Shown here in pieces: positions 33,271 to 45,300 of a stretch of 64,000 nt of DNA. This DNA comes from Calliopum simillimum (taxonomy: Eukaryota; Arthropoda; Insecta; Diptera; Lauxaniidae): assembly GCA_951812925.1 (NCBI GenBank), contig OX638372.1, positions 90,107,058-90,171,057 on the forward strand, given 5' to 3'. Below the pieces are notes generated by a model. It saw nothing but the letters and a program-made list of their open reading frames with translations, made no database searches and was not told the DNA's origin. Position 1 is the stretch's first letter; each line of letters opens with the position of its first letter. The position numbers and the translations under genes are program-made.

Positions 33271-34250
33271 GGCTACTTCGGCGTCTTTAAGTCACTGTTT
33301 TTGAGGCATTTGTTGAATTTTAATGTAATTGCACATGACCGACGGTGCCTTATACCCTTTTAAAAGCTGGACCTTTTTAAAAACTGTACAGACAGAAAAG
33401 ATGAAAATAAATTTAAGCCATTATTGGTGCCCTTTTTTCCAAAGAAGTTGCGGAAAGGTTGAAAATAAACTTAACCATGATTACCTCAAAGCTCCTTTGA
33501 TGAAAAATATTAAAGCTTGCAAACAATTTTAGATCTACAAGGGAATTTGAATCAGACTGCAATAAAGAATGCGCGGCAGTTTGAGAAAAATACCCCGTGA
33601 ATATTTATTCACGATAACTCCCACTAGGCTTAATCATTTGAAGCGATGAGAAAGTTTGGGTGTAGCACAAAAAATATGTTCTTCTTTACGGCTAGAATCA
33701 TTGAGAAAGTTCATGTATTACAGATAGCACATTTTATGTAGCTCTTGCCAGAACATTCAAGAATAATTAATATGTTAATTAAAAATTTCAAGCAGAGACT
33801 GAAACCCTGAAAAAGTAGGAATCAAATTCAGTTCAATCAAAATTAAATGTTCAGGTTTGGGTTTGGGGCTTATAAAAGTATTGAACTTATTAGTGCTCTA
33901 GTTTGGTTTTAGTCTTCTAGAGATCAAAGGTAAAAACTCGGTACAGATAATTTAGAGATAAAGTTCCGTAGCATTCAATGCGTTGCTAATAAAATGCCCA
34001 AAGTAATGTATAGTACAAAATTGTCGACCTACATTTTTCACTAGAGGCTTACCGTCAGCGAGATATTTACTTTTTTAGCTCACATGAGATCATTAGGCAC
34101 TTTTGATATTTTATTTTGATGGTTTATTTAAGACCTACTTATACCGATTTAAAGCTTTCATCTACCTACTGCAAATTCAAATGCTAATTTTCTTGGACTA
34201 GTACCATGCGTAGGGTATTTAAAAAAATGCGACTCGAACGTCAACTAAGT
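33271..34250. other. Intergenic upstream of Gr gene 3; coding status unclear
   Basis: A stretch at 33390-33620 looks mildly protein-like in a mixed frame (KFKPLL, PFFPKK, then QTILDLQGNLNQTAIKNARQ) but is broken by several stops and matches no family I recognise; it may be a gene relic. The region 34040-34200 is duplicated at 28010-28160. Confidence 0.3.
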
Positions 34251-34303
34251 ACTTGTACTACATTGTATACATAGATGTGCTCATATATACTTTCAGTTGA
34301 GAA

Positions 34304-35242
34304 ATGGAAACTCTCTTGTACGGTTTTCTACGAGCCAGTACGCTCTTTGGCATTTACAATCCTCCGCGGGCGGCAGTGTACGCGACGACGAAAAGACAGA
34401 AACTTTGGGTATTGATACGACTATACCCATGGCTTATGATACTAATAACTGTACTAAGCGCCACCTATGCCGTATCGCAGGCAACATTCGAAAAATCAAA
34501 CATTATCTCAATGTTGGTGTGCACCATTGTCTTTTTAATGCAAAAAACTACCCATATCATTATACTGCTGGAATCTGTACTGAAGCGCGGACAACACGAG
34601 CGATTTCTACAGACACTGGCTGAAATCGAGACGTCACTGAAGCTGCATTTGCAATGCCATAGACCAACGAAATCGCAACTTCATCAATTGCGTATGAGAT
34701 ATTCAGCAATTGCGGTGCTACTTTTGCTGGCAATGATAAGTTACAACGTTAGCGCTTACTTTGCACCACCATCGGATGTTTTCTTTAAGGTCACCTACAC
34801 TTGGTATGGATTCAACACCGTACTGACGATGCATATGCGCATCCTGCAGTTCATTTTCTATGTGGAGTATTTGCAGAGTTTTATGCGGCTGCTGAACTGG
34901 AAGTTGTGGCAATTGGTAACACGTAAGTGTGGCACTTTGTCACAACAGCTAATGGATGTTGATTATGGTGCATTGGAAAGCACTGCATACTTGCAGGCTT
35001 TAAAGCAGATTAACGTGTTGCTTAACGATGCATTTCATTTGTTAAATGACTTTGTGGGCTGGTCACTATTCCTTTCAATTTCATGCTACTGCTTGGATAT
35101 AACATGTCACACCTATTGGATATTTTTGGTATTGGATAATTTGATTTCACCCTACGCTTTCATAAATTGGATTTTGGCCACTCTACAAATGAGTTTGCTA
35201 TTATATATCATCTGTCAAGATGGAAATGCTTGCAAAATGGAA
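34304..35242 (+). CDS. Gustatory receptor, large first exon (Gr gene 3)
   Basis: An exon of 313 codons coding most of a 7tm_7 gustatory receptor. It starts METLLYGFLRASTLFGIY, nearly the same as the exon at 42342, and shares RLYPWL, SLKL, TMHM.ILQ, RKCGT.S.QLMD.DYGALES and DITCHTYW with it. Six hydrophobic segments are visible; the seventh, with TY...QF, must come from later exons. It ends CKME at 35242 before GTAAGTTG, a phase-0 donor; the apparent stop lies three codons inside the intron. No matching 3' exons were found before 42342, so it probably splices to 49100-49571 or is truncated. TTTCAG just before the ATG could be a 5'-UTR acceptor. By eye the C-terminal half resembles Drosophila Gr39b. 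Confidence 0.85.
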
Positions 35243-35600
35243 GTAAGTTGAGTGGGGAGTGGGGAATGGGTAGCGCTTGAGACCGCTACAGACTGTCATA
35301 ACTAAAAAAAAGAAACAAATTTTTGAGTTAAGTACCGAGAAACTACCGCTAGCTAGTTTTTTGATTTGTGTAAAAAAAGAAAAAAATCATAATGATCCTT
35401 TTTGAATCTTTAAAAAAGTGACAGATATTTAGTTGTCACATTAAAGTTGAAAAAGGCACTTTGTCATACTCGTCATTCTTATCAGCAAAAACGAGATTTA
35501 CATGTGCGCCATAACTCGAAGAAGGGTCGGTTTTTGACCAGTTTTTTGGATGAAAAAGAAAATAAATATTTTGTTTTTGAGCCAAGTGGCACCATACACT
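35243..35600. other. Start of the putative long intron of Gr gene 3
   Basis: AT-rich sequence after the donor at 35243. No exon resembling 49100-49264 or 49497-49571 is present here. Confidence 0.4.
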
Positions 35601-36330
35601 TTTCCAGTGTATCGGTGTAATTTACATATGTATAAAATCTCAGTTATTTGCGTCAGATTGTTTCAGAGATATGACAAATTTTGTTTTTGAGGGATGTGAT
35701 ACCGTTCACTTTTTCAGTAGAAGTTAATTGTCCAGTTGTCCTTTATATCAATGTCAAATATCATTTATCTGCATCAAATAGCTTGAGAGATATGACAAGT
35801 TTCGTTTTTGAGGGCGTGGCACCATATATTTTCCAGTGGATGTTTTTTGTTTGTCTTGGTGTTTAACATCAATATCAAATTTCATTTATTTGCGTCAAAT
35901 AATTTCACAGACATGACAAATTTCGTTTTTGGGAGAAGAGGCACCGTCCACTTTTCCAGTTGGTGTTATTTGTCTGGTATGAAATCAGTATGAAATCTCA
36001 TTTATTTGTATCAATTAGTTTCAGAGATATGAGATATTTTGGGTTTTACGGGCGTGGCATCTTCTATTGTTTTAGTAGATGTTATTTGTCTCGGTGTCGT
36101 TAACATCAATATCAAATCTTATTTGTCTGTGTCAAATAGTTTCAGATATTCAAAATTTTTTGTTTTAAGGGGCGTGGTATCGCCCACTTTTTAGTGAATG
36201 TTATTTGTCTTGGTTTCCTTTACTTCAATATCAAATCTCATCCATCGACGTCAAATATTTTCAGATGTATAATGAATTATGTTTTTGGGGGGGCTTTGTA
36301 TCGCACACGGTATTTTCACACGTAAGCCTT
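35600..36330. repeat. Tandem array, about six units of about 120 bp, GGGCGTGGCACC type
   Basis: Units contain GCGTCAAATAGTTTCAGAGA, TATGACAAATTTYGTTTTTG, RGGGCGTGGCACCG, CCACTTTTCCAGTRGATG and TTATTTGTCTYGGTGT, with starts near 35645, 35765, 35890, 36005, 36125 and 36245. The same vocabulary fills the centres of element B, the 18693 foldback and element D. Frames at 35681-35866 and 35808-35993 are by-products. Confidence 0.75.
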
Positions 36331-36450
36331 ACTCTGATCAATATCAATATACAGTAAAAATTTCATCAAAATCGGGCGGATAGTTTCCGATCCATTATAG
36401 AACAGACGCAAATACATATATAACTTGAATTCAATATCATACGTATATAT

Positions 36451-38234
36451 TAGAGCTGGCCAAGGGCCGTGATTTTTTTTTTTGTGGCCCGCGGGCTTTT
36501 ACTCTTCAGCTATGGGGTTCGTGCGGATCCGGGCCTTACCGCATAAGCCCGAAATTAGAGACCCGTCAATCACGGGAAGATTGGAAAGAATAATTTTGTT
36601 CTTACATAAAAATAAGTAAAATTTTGTATAAATATGAGGCTGAGAATGTCCATTGTCATTCAAGTCAAACAAATTATCTTATTAGATTAGAATGTTTGGT
36701 TTTTTCTCATATGAAAATTATAGCCCAGGAAAATAAGACATTTTCTGCAAAAAAATTCCCAGTGGAAATTTTTCACCGGAATTGTCTTTATTTATGCATG
36801 ATACACAAACTGTGAAAAGTCCATTGTAAAGTCGTGTGCGCATAAAAAGTTATTAAGGCTCAAAGGTCGCTAAAATCAGTTTTTTGCAAATATCTCGCTA
36901 ATGCTAACTTTTACAGAAAAATGTTGGTCTCCAATTTTGTAGCACAGGAAACTTCATACAAAAGTACGGTAAAAGTATTTGCGTACGACTTCTAGTTTAG
37001 GAGATCACCCAATTTAAAAAGTTGTTAACAATTATGATATGAAATACTACCTATGAGTTCATATTAAAATATCTTACTTTTTAAATTGCAATAACTCTTC
37101 AATGAGAAGTTGTACAAACAAAATTAAAATGCCGTTTGAAAGATATTTTGATTTTCTATATACCGTTTAAAATTTTTTTTTCGAACGGCTCATGACCTTA
37201 AAAATATTCTTCAATAACCGTTAAGGCTTCGAAATTACTGGTTTTTTAAGGATATCTGCAAATTGGTAAGTACTACGATAAAAAGTAATCGGACCAAATT
37301 TGTAGAGAATTACAAGATCTACAAAAATAAGCGATATGTGTACACATAGAAGTAACCGTATAGAAGATATTCAATAGAAACCGGTTTTTTTGGCATTTTA
37401 AGGGTTTTTTTGGAATATCTTCTAAACGGTTACTTTTATGTGTACGCATATCGCTTATTTTTTGTAGATCTTGTAATTTTCTACAAATTTGGTCCCATTA
37501 CTTTTAATCGTAGTACTTACCAACTCGCAGATATCCTTAAAAAAACAGTAATTTCGAAGCCTTAACGGTTATTCAAGAATATTTTTTAGGTCATGAGCCG
37601 TTTGAAAAAAAAATGTTGTACGATATATAGAAAATTAAATTATCTTTCAAACGGCATTTTAATTTTGTTTGTACAACTTCTCATTGAAGAGTTATTGCAA
37701 TTTAAAAAGTAAGATGTTTTAATATGAACTCATAGGTAGTATTTCATATCATAATTGTTAACAACTTTTTAAATTGGGTGATCTCCTAAACTAGAAGCCG
37801 TACGCATATACTTTTACCGTACTTTTGTAGGAAATTTCCTGTGCTACAAAATTGTAGACCAACATTTTTCTATAAAAGTTAGCATAAGCGAGATATTTGC
37901 AAAAAACTGATTTTAGCGACCTTTGAGCCTTAATAACTTTTTATGCGCACACGACTTTGCAATGGACTTTTCACAGTTTGTGTATCATGCATAAATAAAG
38001 ACAATTCCGGTGAAAAATTTCCACTGGGAATTTTTTCGCACAGAAGCTCTTTTTTCGTCTTTTTTTCCAGGGCTATTATTAATTTAGCTTCATCAATGTG
38101 TAATAATATGGTGGAATCGGGCCAGGCCGGGCTCGGGTCTGGACAAAAAATATTCGTGCGGGCCCGGGCTTTTTTTCAAGTGCTTGTTTTGTGTTCGCGC
38201 TGGGCCTAATTTTTGAGGCCCACGTCCAGCTCTA
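36451..38234. mobile_element. hAT-like palindromic element, 1784 bp, 8-bp target duplication
   Basis: The ends read TAGAGCTGG and, inverted, TAGAGCTGG. Both flanks carry GTATATAT (36443-36450 and 38235-38242), an 8-bp direct duplication typical of hAT elements. Subterminal GGCCC/GGGCC words are frequent. From about 36640 to 38050 the two halves are near-perfect inverted copies meeting at about 37393, where ATATTC and GAATATC words flank a short loop. No gene. Frames at 36624-36815, 37943-38209 and 38093-38518 are by-products of the arms and ends. Confidence 0.85.
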
Positions 38235-38242
38235 GTATATAT

Positions 38243-40457
38243 GTATACATAGGCAATCGATTTAACATTTGAATTAAAAATGGAAATGGAAAATGGCTTA
38301 TCGCTTTTGAGATTCTTGACCCATCTTGATTCAGTTTCCGTGAAGCTGATACTGTGTAGATAAGCAAAGTTGTCGGCCATTCTTGATGGGTTAAGCTTCA
38401 TATTTAAATAAGTTAGAAGCTCGAACTTCCAAAAAAATTGTGAAAAATGATTGCTGTAACAAGAAATACCTTCACAGAAAATTGTTAGAGATAATTGAAA
38501 GGACTTACTATACACCAAGCACGATGGGAGAAATTTTGTATTAGTCGTGAGCAGAGAAAAGACATAAAGTTTGGGTTGAAATGGGTTGTCGTTTATACGG
38601 AAGGTTTACGGGCACACATAGAACATAACTAGAATTTGATGAAGATGATGCCATCATGTGCACTTTAAAAACAGGTTTAAGTATCAGGTGACCTGATGCT
38701 TAGAATAATTTCCCCAGTTGATAAAGCAAGTATAACCTTAAGTGTTTTGTCTCTACCAAAACTTGCTTGAATGCATTTGCATGAATTTAACTTTTACTTG
38801 CGTTTTGCAGTTTTGAAATGCAAATAACTTTAATATTCCCTCATACAATAAATTAAAATGGTTATCGACGCTCAAATCGACAAGTGGCAGGATAAACAAA
38901 AGTACTCATGAAAGCTCTGTAAAACATTGCAAACTCATTTAATTATATAAATTACGATTTTCTTTAGTCAAATAAATTGTTGATTAATAAACAACTAATT
39001 GAACAATGATAAATAATTTTCATACAAGTACACTACAATATTTTGCTGAACTTTTGTTTAATTCTATGTAATAGTTCTATTTGCATAAATACATTAGTAG
39101 TCTAAGCATTTTAGATAAAGAACATGGCCAATCTTCGGAAAAATGTGAGTGAAAATTTTTCTTCGAGTTTTCCCATGCATTGCTATAATAAAGTGTAAAA
39201 ATTCCATTCAAAAACGTATTCTCAGAAAAAGTTATTTAAGGTAAAAGGTCGTATAATCAGTTGTTCGCACATAGTACTTAAACTAAGTATTATTATCACT
39301 GAGACGTGTCAGGTTGATTTGCTTAAGAACGATCTTGACGGCAGCTGTGCGATAACACTGACATAATCAATTTCTTCCAGATGACCCCAAAAATTTCATT
39401 AAATCTTTTGATTTCCAGGAAATGCGTGATTTAGTACTCTGCCTCATCATTGCCATCAGTTTATTTATTATTTAGAATTTTGGATTCTAGTCAGTGCTAA
39501 TGTCAGATCTTTTTACGTAATCTTTAGAAATCGTCGTATTCCAGACTAAATATTGTTTTTGAAGCTTCAATGTTCAGTCATTATTTCAGTGCTGAATTTC
39601 AAAAACTGCTAAGTGTTGATCAAACTGTATATCTTCTTATTTTTGAACTAAATAAATGAGCTGGAAAGGCCCTCACCAGAATCCTAGCCTCTACCGGACC
39701 ATTTTTTCTTGTGTTGATTCCATTGAAGCAGTCCACGAAGCAGTCTGTAGCATCTTCCCTGGCACCATTGAACCAAATATTTGTGGAACTCTCCCCATTC
39801 TTTTTTTTTTTCATGTATTGCATTTCTGCAAGGCAATTATGTTTTTGGGGTCGCTGATTCTGAATCTATAACACATTTTCTTAAAACAAAATGTAGGATC
39901 CAAAATTCGAACAATACCCTCAAAAAATTATTTTGTAACTACAAAATTGTATCTATGAGGTTTTTGAGCTGGCTTATTCCAAATTCGGGTTAAACTTTTT
40001 TTAAGACAAAATGGCGGATCCAAAGTAGAGGACAATTTTCTCAAAAAGTTGTGGCTAGGGAAGTTCTTGAGTTTGCTAATTGGAACATCAAATTTTTCAA
40101 AAAAAAAAATGACAGACAATTTCAAGCTATATGAAAGATGGGCGTGTTCATGAAAGTGTAAATTTCGTAAACCTGGGAAATAAAATGATTTTTGCTGATG
40201 ATCTGGATTTAATTTATGCAAATCTTTAGCGAATAAATTTGATACACTCCCTTTAGTTTTCAAAGAGTAGTACTGTTTTTTCTCCTTTTTTTTTTTTTGA
40301 TTTTTAAGTGGTGAAATTGGTAAACTGTGTCACTACTTCACACAATTGTTTATAACATGGACATTTCTTAACTGATTTTCATGTTCAGACCATTTTTAGA
40401 GTGGAATTGGGTTAAACTATCGGCACTTATTTGGCAAAAAGTTCTAAATTTACCACT
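38243..40457. other. Intergenic, with Transib-related sequence near 39840-40260
   Basis: No supported gene. Between 39840 and 40100 the words TTTTTGGGGTCGCTGATTC, AAATGGCGGATCC and GAGGTTTTTGAGCTGG recall, in the opposite sense, the tandem unit of Transib-like element A; no terminal CACWRTG was matched. A frame at 39656-39871 has no domain. A splice-acceptor-like TTTTGCAG at 38806-38813 was examined and rejected as a receptor exon. Confidence 0.4.
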
Positions 40458-41120
40458 TTTTATACCCTACACCCAGGGTATATTCACTTTGTCCTTCCGT
40501 TTGTAACGCAGAGAAGAAGGCATGGCAGATATAGAAAAGTATATATATTCTTGATCAGCGTCACCTCCTGAGTCGATATAGCCATGTCCGTCTGTCTGTC
40601 TGTCTGGATGGCTGGGTGGGTGGCTGGCTGTGTGTTGAAATACACTTTTTGGAAAACCTGAGTAAGATAATTCAATGAAATTTGGTACACTGCCTTCATC
40701 ATCAAAGTTAGCTCGGGAGATTGAAAATGAGAAAAATCGGTCAACGGACACGCTTACCGCCTGTACAAAAAATATATTCAAAATGCAATTTTAGGAGTAT
40801 TTTTAACGACAATGCAACCAAAATACACATAAACACTACGCATTATAAGCGCAAGCCCTGAGAAATAACTAAGCGGATTTGGGCAAGAGGGCGTGGCACC
40901 TCCCATATAAGCAAAAGTTTCATAATGCTATACTGAAATAGTTTTTTGGGATAATCCAACCAAATTTCACTCAGACATTAAAAACTATAAATTAAAGCTC
41001 TGAACAAAAACTGGGTGACTAGGAAAAGAGGGCGTGGCACCTCCCATATAAGCAATATTTTCAAAACACTGCAGTGTAGGGTTTTTATTTTTTGGCCAGG
41101 CCAGTTAAACCCTTACTAGT
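40458..41120 (-). repeat. Dispersed repeat family R, copy 4 (inverted)
   Basis: On the minus strand it starts ACTAGTAAGGGTTTAAC and ends CCTGGGTGTAGGGTATAAAAA. All internal blocks are present in order. It lies between the two large Gr exons, in what would be the gene 3 intron. Confidence 0.8.
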
Positions 41121-41401
41121 TTAATACTAAAATTAGTAAAAAATGTATTAGTAAAAAATTTTACTTTTTGCTAATTAACAAAAAACCTACTTTTTGCTAA
41201 TAGCCTGATACATAACCTTTCCCAAAAAGATCAGTACATGAAAATCGGTTGAGAAATATATTTCTTATGAACAATTTTCATGGGTTTTGTGAATAAATAT
41301 CGGTCAGTTTTATGTTTCGAAACTTTAAAAAAATCCTAGTTCCTAGACCGTAAAATATACAATTTTAATTTTGGATTCACATTGCAGTCGTGTTAGTGAT
41401 T

Positions 41402-42062
41402 TCACCTCGGAATGAGAGATAATAAGCTGTAAACTATATACACCTTCATTTTGGTGTTCTAAATGTTGTCTCAAAAGTCAAAGTCAAAGGTCACAAAAAT
41501 TAGGTTTTTTTTTTTTTTTTCAAATATCAAATATCGTTTTTCATAAAAGTATTTTTTGACAATTTTTTAGTCCTGGAAATTTCCTATAAGAAGGACCTGA
41601 GAGCTGTTGTCGTTCGACTTATAGGTTAGGAGATATAAAATAAAATATATTCGAAAAAAAAAATTAAATAGTTTTGTTTTTTTCGTGTGACTCATCATTC
41701 ATGAGCTATGGCAATTTAAAATCAACATATTACCATGTACACTTAAATCCTGTATGTATGCATTATCATGCTTTGACACTTTTTTAATTAGGATATCTCC
41801 TAACCTATGAGTCGTACGAAAACAGCTCTGAGGTCTTTTTTATATGAAATTTACAGGGCTACAAAATTGTCTAGAGCTACTTTGCTGAAAAAGTATGTAA
41901 CCTTTAGTGGGATGCTTGCAAAAAACTGATTTTTGTGACCTTTGACCTTGAATAATTTACGGCGTAGACACGAGATTTTATGAGACTTTTGAGACAACTT
42001 TAAGAACACCAATTGAAGGTGTGCACTAGCTTACAGCTTATTGTCTTTCATGCCGAAGTTGA
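41402..42062. mobile_element. Palindromic element, about 660 bp, related to the hAT-like palindrome
   Basis: The arms pair AATAAGCTGTAARCTA, TCTCAAAAGTC, AAAGTCAAAGGTCACAAAAAT and GAGAGCTGTTGTCGTTCGAC with their inverse copies on the right. Some inner blocks (GACCTTTGAnCTTnAATAA, AGGAGATATC, the GTCGTACG block) also occur in the arms of the 36451-38234 palindrome, suggesting one family. Target duplication not determined. Confidence 0.6.
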
Positions 42063-42341
42063 CCTCTTTTTTTGCTTAAGTGACTGGACTAATCATTATA
42101 AAAAGTAATTTTGTTTTTTTCCAAAAAATATATTTTGCAAGATAGCAAGTTGGATATGAAGCATTTTTTTTTTGTAATTTTAGACCACTGCGCCAGTAAC
42201 GAACATTCTGTGTGATTCGCTTACAGCTCTGGTGTAAATAATGACATGAACTCATATACAAGATATAATCATTGAACATTTTTCGTTTGTAAAAATGCTC
42301 ACCTACATATACCACAATACGTTTTAACTTTCATTTGAATA

Positions 42342-45300
42342 ATGGAAACTTTCTTGACCGGCATACTACGTGCCAGTTCGCTTTTTGGAATTTACATATA
42401 TCCCAAACCAATATCTAAAAAAGGCCGGAAACTCCATCTATTACTACGTCTATACCCGTGGCTAGTGATGTTTCTAAGCGCGCTAAGCACTATCTATGCG
42501 ATATCGCAAACATATTTCGATACAAAAATAATCATCTCAGTGCTGGTATGGAGCATGGTATTTGTGGCACAAAAAGTTGCCCACGTCGTCATAATGCTCG
42601 AGGCCATGTTGAAGCGGAAGCAACATGAGTGTTTTTTGCATAAGTTGGCGGAAGTTGATGCATCACTTAAGTTGCGTTTACGTTATAGAGAGCCAACGAA
42701 GCGCTTACTCCGGCATTTGCGTGTAAAATATTTGGCAATTGTGTTGGTATTGGTGCTAACGCTGATATTATACACCATCACCGCTTATTTTAGTTTTGAG
42801 GTCATTATTGCATTTCATGGCATCGCTTCAGTGTTGACAATGCATATGTGCATCCTGCAATTGATTTTCTACCTCGAGTATTTGCATAATTTCCTAGAGG
42901 TACTTAATTGGAAACTACGTCAGTTGGTTACACGTAAATGTGGTACAGACTCAGAGCAGCTAATGGACATTGATTATGGTGCATTGGAAAGCATTGCGTA
43001 CTTGCAGGCGTTACAGCAAATCTATGTGCTGACAATTGATGCATTTCGTTTGTGGAATAACATTGCTGGTTGGTCACTTTTGTGCAATATCGCCTGCTAT
43101 ATCTTGGATATAACTTGCCACACCTATTGGGTATTTTTGGCTATGAATAATCTTGATGTTTCATCGCATGTTTATAAATTTTGGATTATGAATTTTGTAC
43201 CAATGAGCCTCATGCTATATACCATCTGTCAAGGTGCTAACGATTGCAAAATTGAAGTAAGTGCAAATTCAGAAATTTTTTTGGGGAAAAGTTACTTGAC
43301 ATACAAACTAAAGTGATATGAAAAATACATCAAATGTGTAGTAAAATATCCTTAGATCAGTTTCTGTTGCTTAGAAATATCATCCCCGCACAGTGATTTT
43401 TGCGAGATTGATTTCCGGTCACAAGTCGCAAAGTAATAATATAGTATTCAAATAAAATATCTAGTTAAAACACTTCAATTACCAAAATACCAAGCAATCA
43501 TACGATTTCCGAGTTTTCACTTGTTAAACTTGATGAATTCAAATTTCATCAAAAAATTTTAGAGTTAAATAAGTCTACCATAAAAAATAAATAGTTCTAC
43601 CTGCTAAGTAAGTTCAATTTTGTCCATTTGATAAGAATTTTAAAATTTATAAATTAGGTTTCATTAATACATTCGGTCATTCGACTAAAATTTGCCGCTA
43701 TAAAACGTTCCGGTGAACAATCTGTGGCAAAAAAATCGACGTGCTTAAGCTTAAGAACGACGATATCCGCAGATCTTTCGTTGAAGAACTTAAAACAGCC
43801 CCGATCGATTGTGATGGAAGCATTGAAACATCATGGAGTGCCGCTAAGGCTGCTTTCTTAAACTCCAGTGAAAAAATACTTGGGTTCCGACCCTCGAATA
43901 AGAAACACTGGATGAGCGAGGAAACGTGGTGTCTTGTTGACAAAAGAAGAAGCGCGAAAAAACTGAGAGATGTCGCTAAATCTAGAGCGCAAAAGAACGA
44001 CGCCGAAAAGGTATTTAACTCTCCCAATAAAGAAGTCAGGTGTTCGTGCAGACAAGACAAAAGATGAATGTATAACGACCTCGCGAGCGAAGCCGAAAGC
44101 GCTGCTATTGCTCAAAATCTCAGGCAACTTTACGATATCACCCGCAGACTATCTGGCAGAAAACACTAGCAGAATCGCCCTCTTAACATCTGCAGACGAC
44201 CAACTAAGTAGATGGAAAGAGTTTTTTTGTGACATACTGAATCCCAGGCTACCACATTCCCGCAACCAGAATCATCAACTACAACTGCCGCAGTGACTCG
44301 CAGTAGTAAGTAGTCGAATACAAACACAACCGCCTACAATCGATGAAATAGTGAAAGCTATCCAAAGCATGAAAACCAACAAGGCCGCCGGTATAGATCA
44401 AATAATAGCTGAACTGCTAAAAGCATGTCCCATTACATCAGCTAAGATTCTTTATCCTCTGATTTCAAGAATCTGGAGCGAAGAGCGTTTGCCAGAAGAT
44501 TGGCTGCGTGGCATGCTAGTCAAATTGCCGAAAAAAGGGGTCCTAAGCGAGTGCCCAAATTATAGTGGAAAACTTTGCGCTCAGTACCATCAAAAGTACT
44601 AACAAAAGTGCTTCTAAACAAGGTACGCAAAGAACTTGATTTGGCCATCCGAATGCAACAAGCAGGATTCCGGCCAAACCGATCATGTGTGGATCAAATC
44701 AACACCCTTAGAATAATTGTCGAGCAATCATGCACCACTAATTCAGGTGTACGGCAGCGGTGTTTACTTTCACCATCCCTCTTCCTTATCGTTCTTAACA
44801 AAGCACTTAATAAGGTCAAAAGGGGTATCCAATGGAACTTTACTGAACATCTAGAAGATCTCGACTACGCTGACGACATTTGCCTCTTATCGTCCAAACA
44901 CTCAGATATGCAAAGCAAAATTGAAGAACTTGTCTTGGAATCACAAAAGACCGGCCTATAAATCAACGTATCCAAGACTAAAAGCATGAAGCTAAGCGCA
45001 AACAGGAATGACACCACGTTTAGAGCTGGCAGTGATGACAGTGAAAACGTAGATAGCTTCACGTATTTAAGCAAAAGGCGCGTTTGCTCAACTGAACAAA
45101 ATATGGTCTTTTTCCGTTATATCCACCAAAACGAAAGTGCGCATTTTTGATTCGATATGAAATCGGTTTTGTTATATGGGTGCAAAACATGGCGTGTTAC
45201 TGAACAACTAACGAACAAGCTGCAAGTATTCGTCAATAAATGCTTAAGGCGTATACTAAAGATTTGGTGGCCTCGCACTATATCAAATGCCGAGCTACAT

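Noticed and set aside
33329..33532. ORF with PFFQRSCGKVENKLNHDYLK as a possible gene
   Set aside because: Protein-like in part, but the readable sequence hops frames with stops; no family recognised, so kept only as an unclear relic.
35600..36330. Regular spacing of about 120 bp considered as a CRISPR-like array
   Set aside because: Units are whole diverged repeats with no unique spacers, in a eukaryotic genome; it is an ordinary tandem repeat.
38093..38518. 141-codon minus-strand ORF
   Set aside because: It starts in unique sequence but runs through the end of the hAT-like palindrome; no domain and no conserved start.
38806..38860. Possible last exon for Gr gene 3 after TTTTGCAG, with a vaguely similar CATACAATA stretch
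   Set aside because: The translation lacks the TY...QF signature, has an early stop and no matching penultimate exon upstream.
42180..42196. TAGACCACTGCGCC as the right end of a Transib A-type element
   Set aside because: The terminal TG is missing and no left end or target duplication could be matched.
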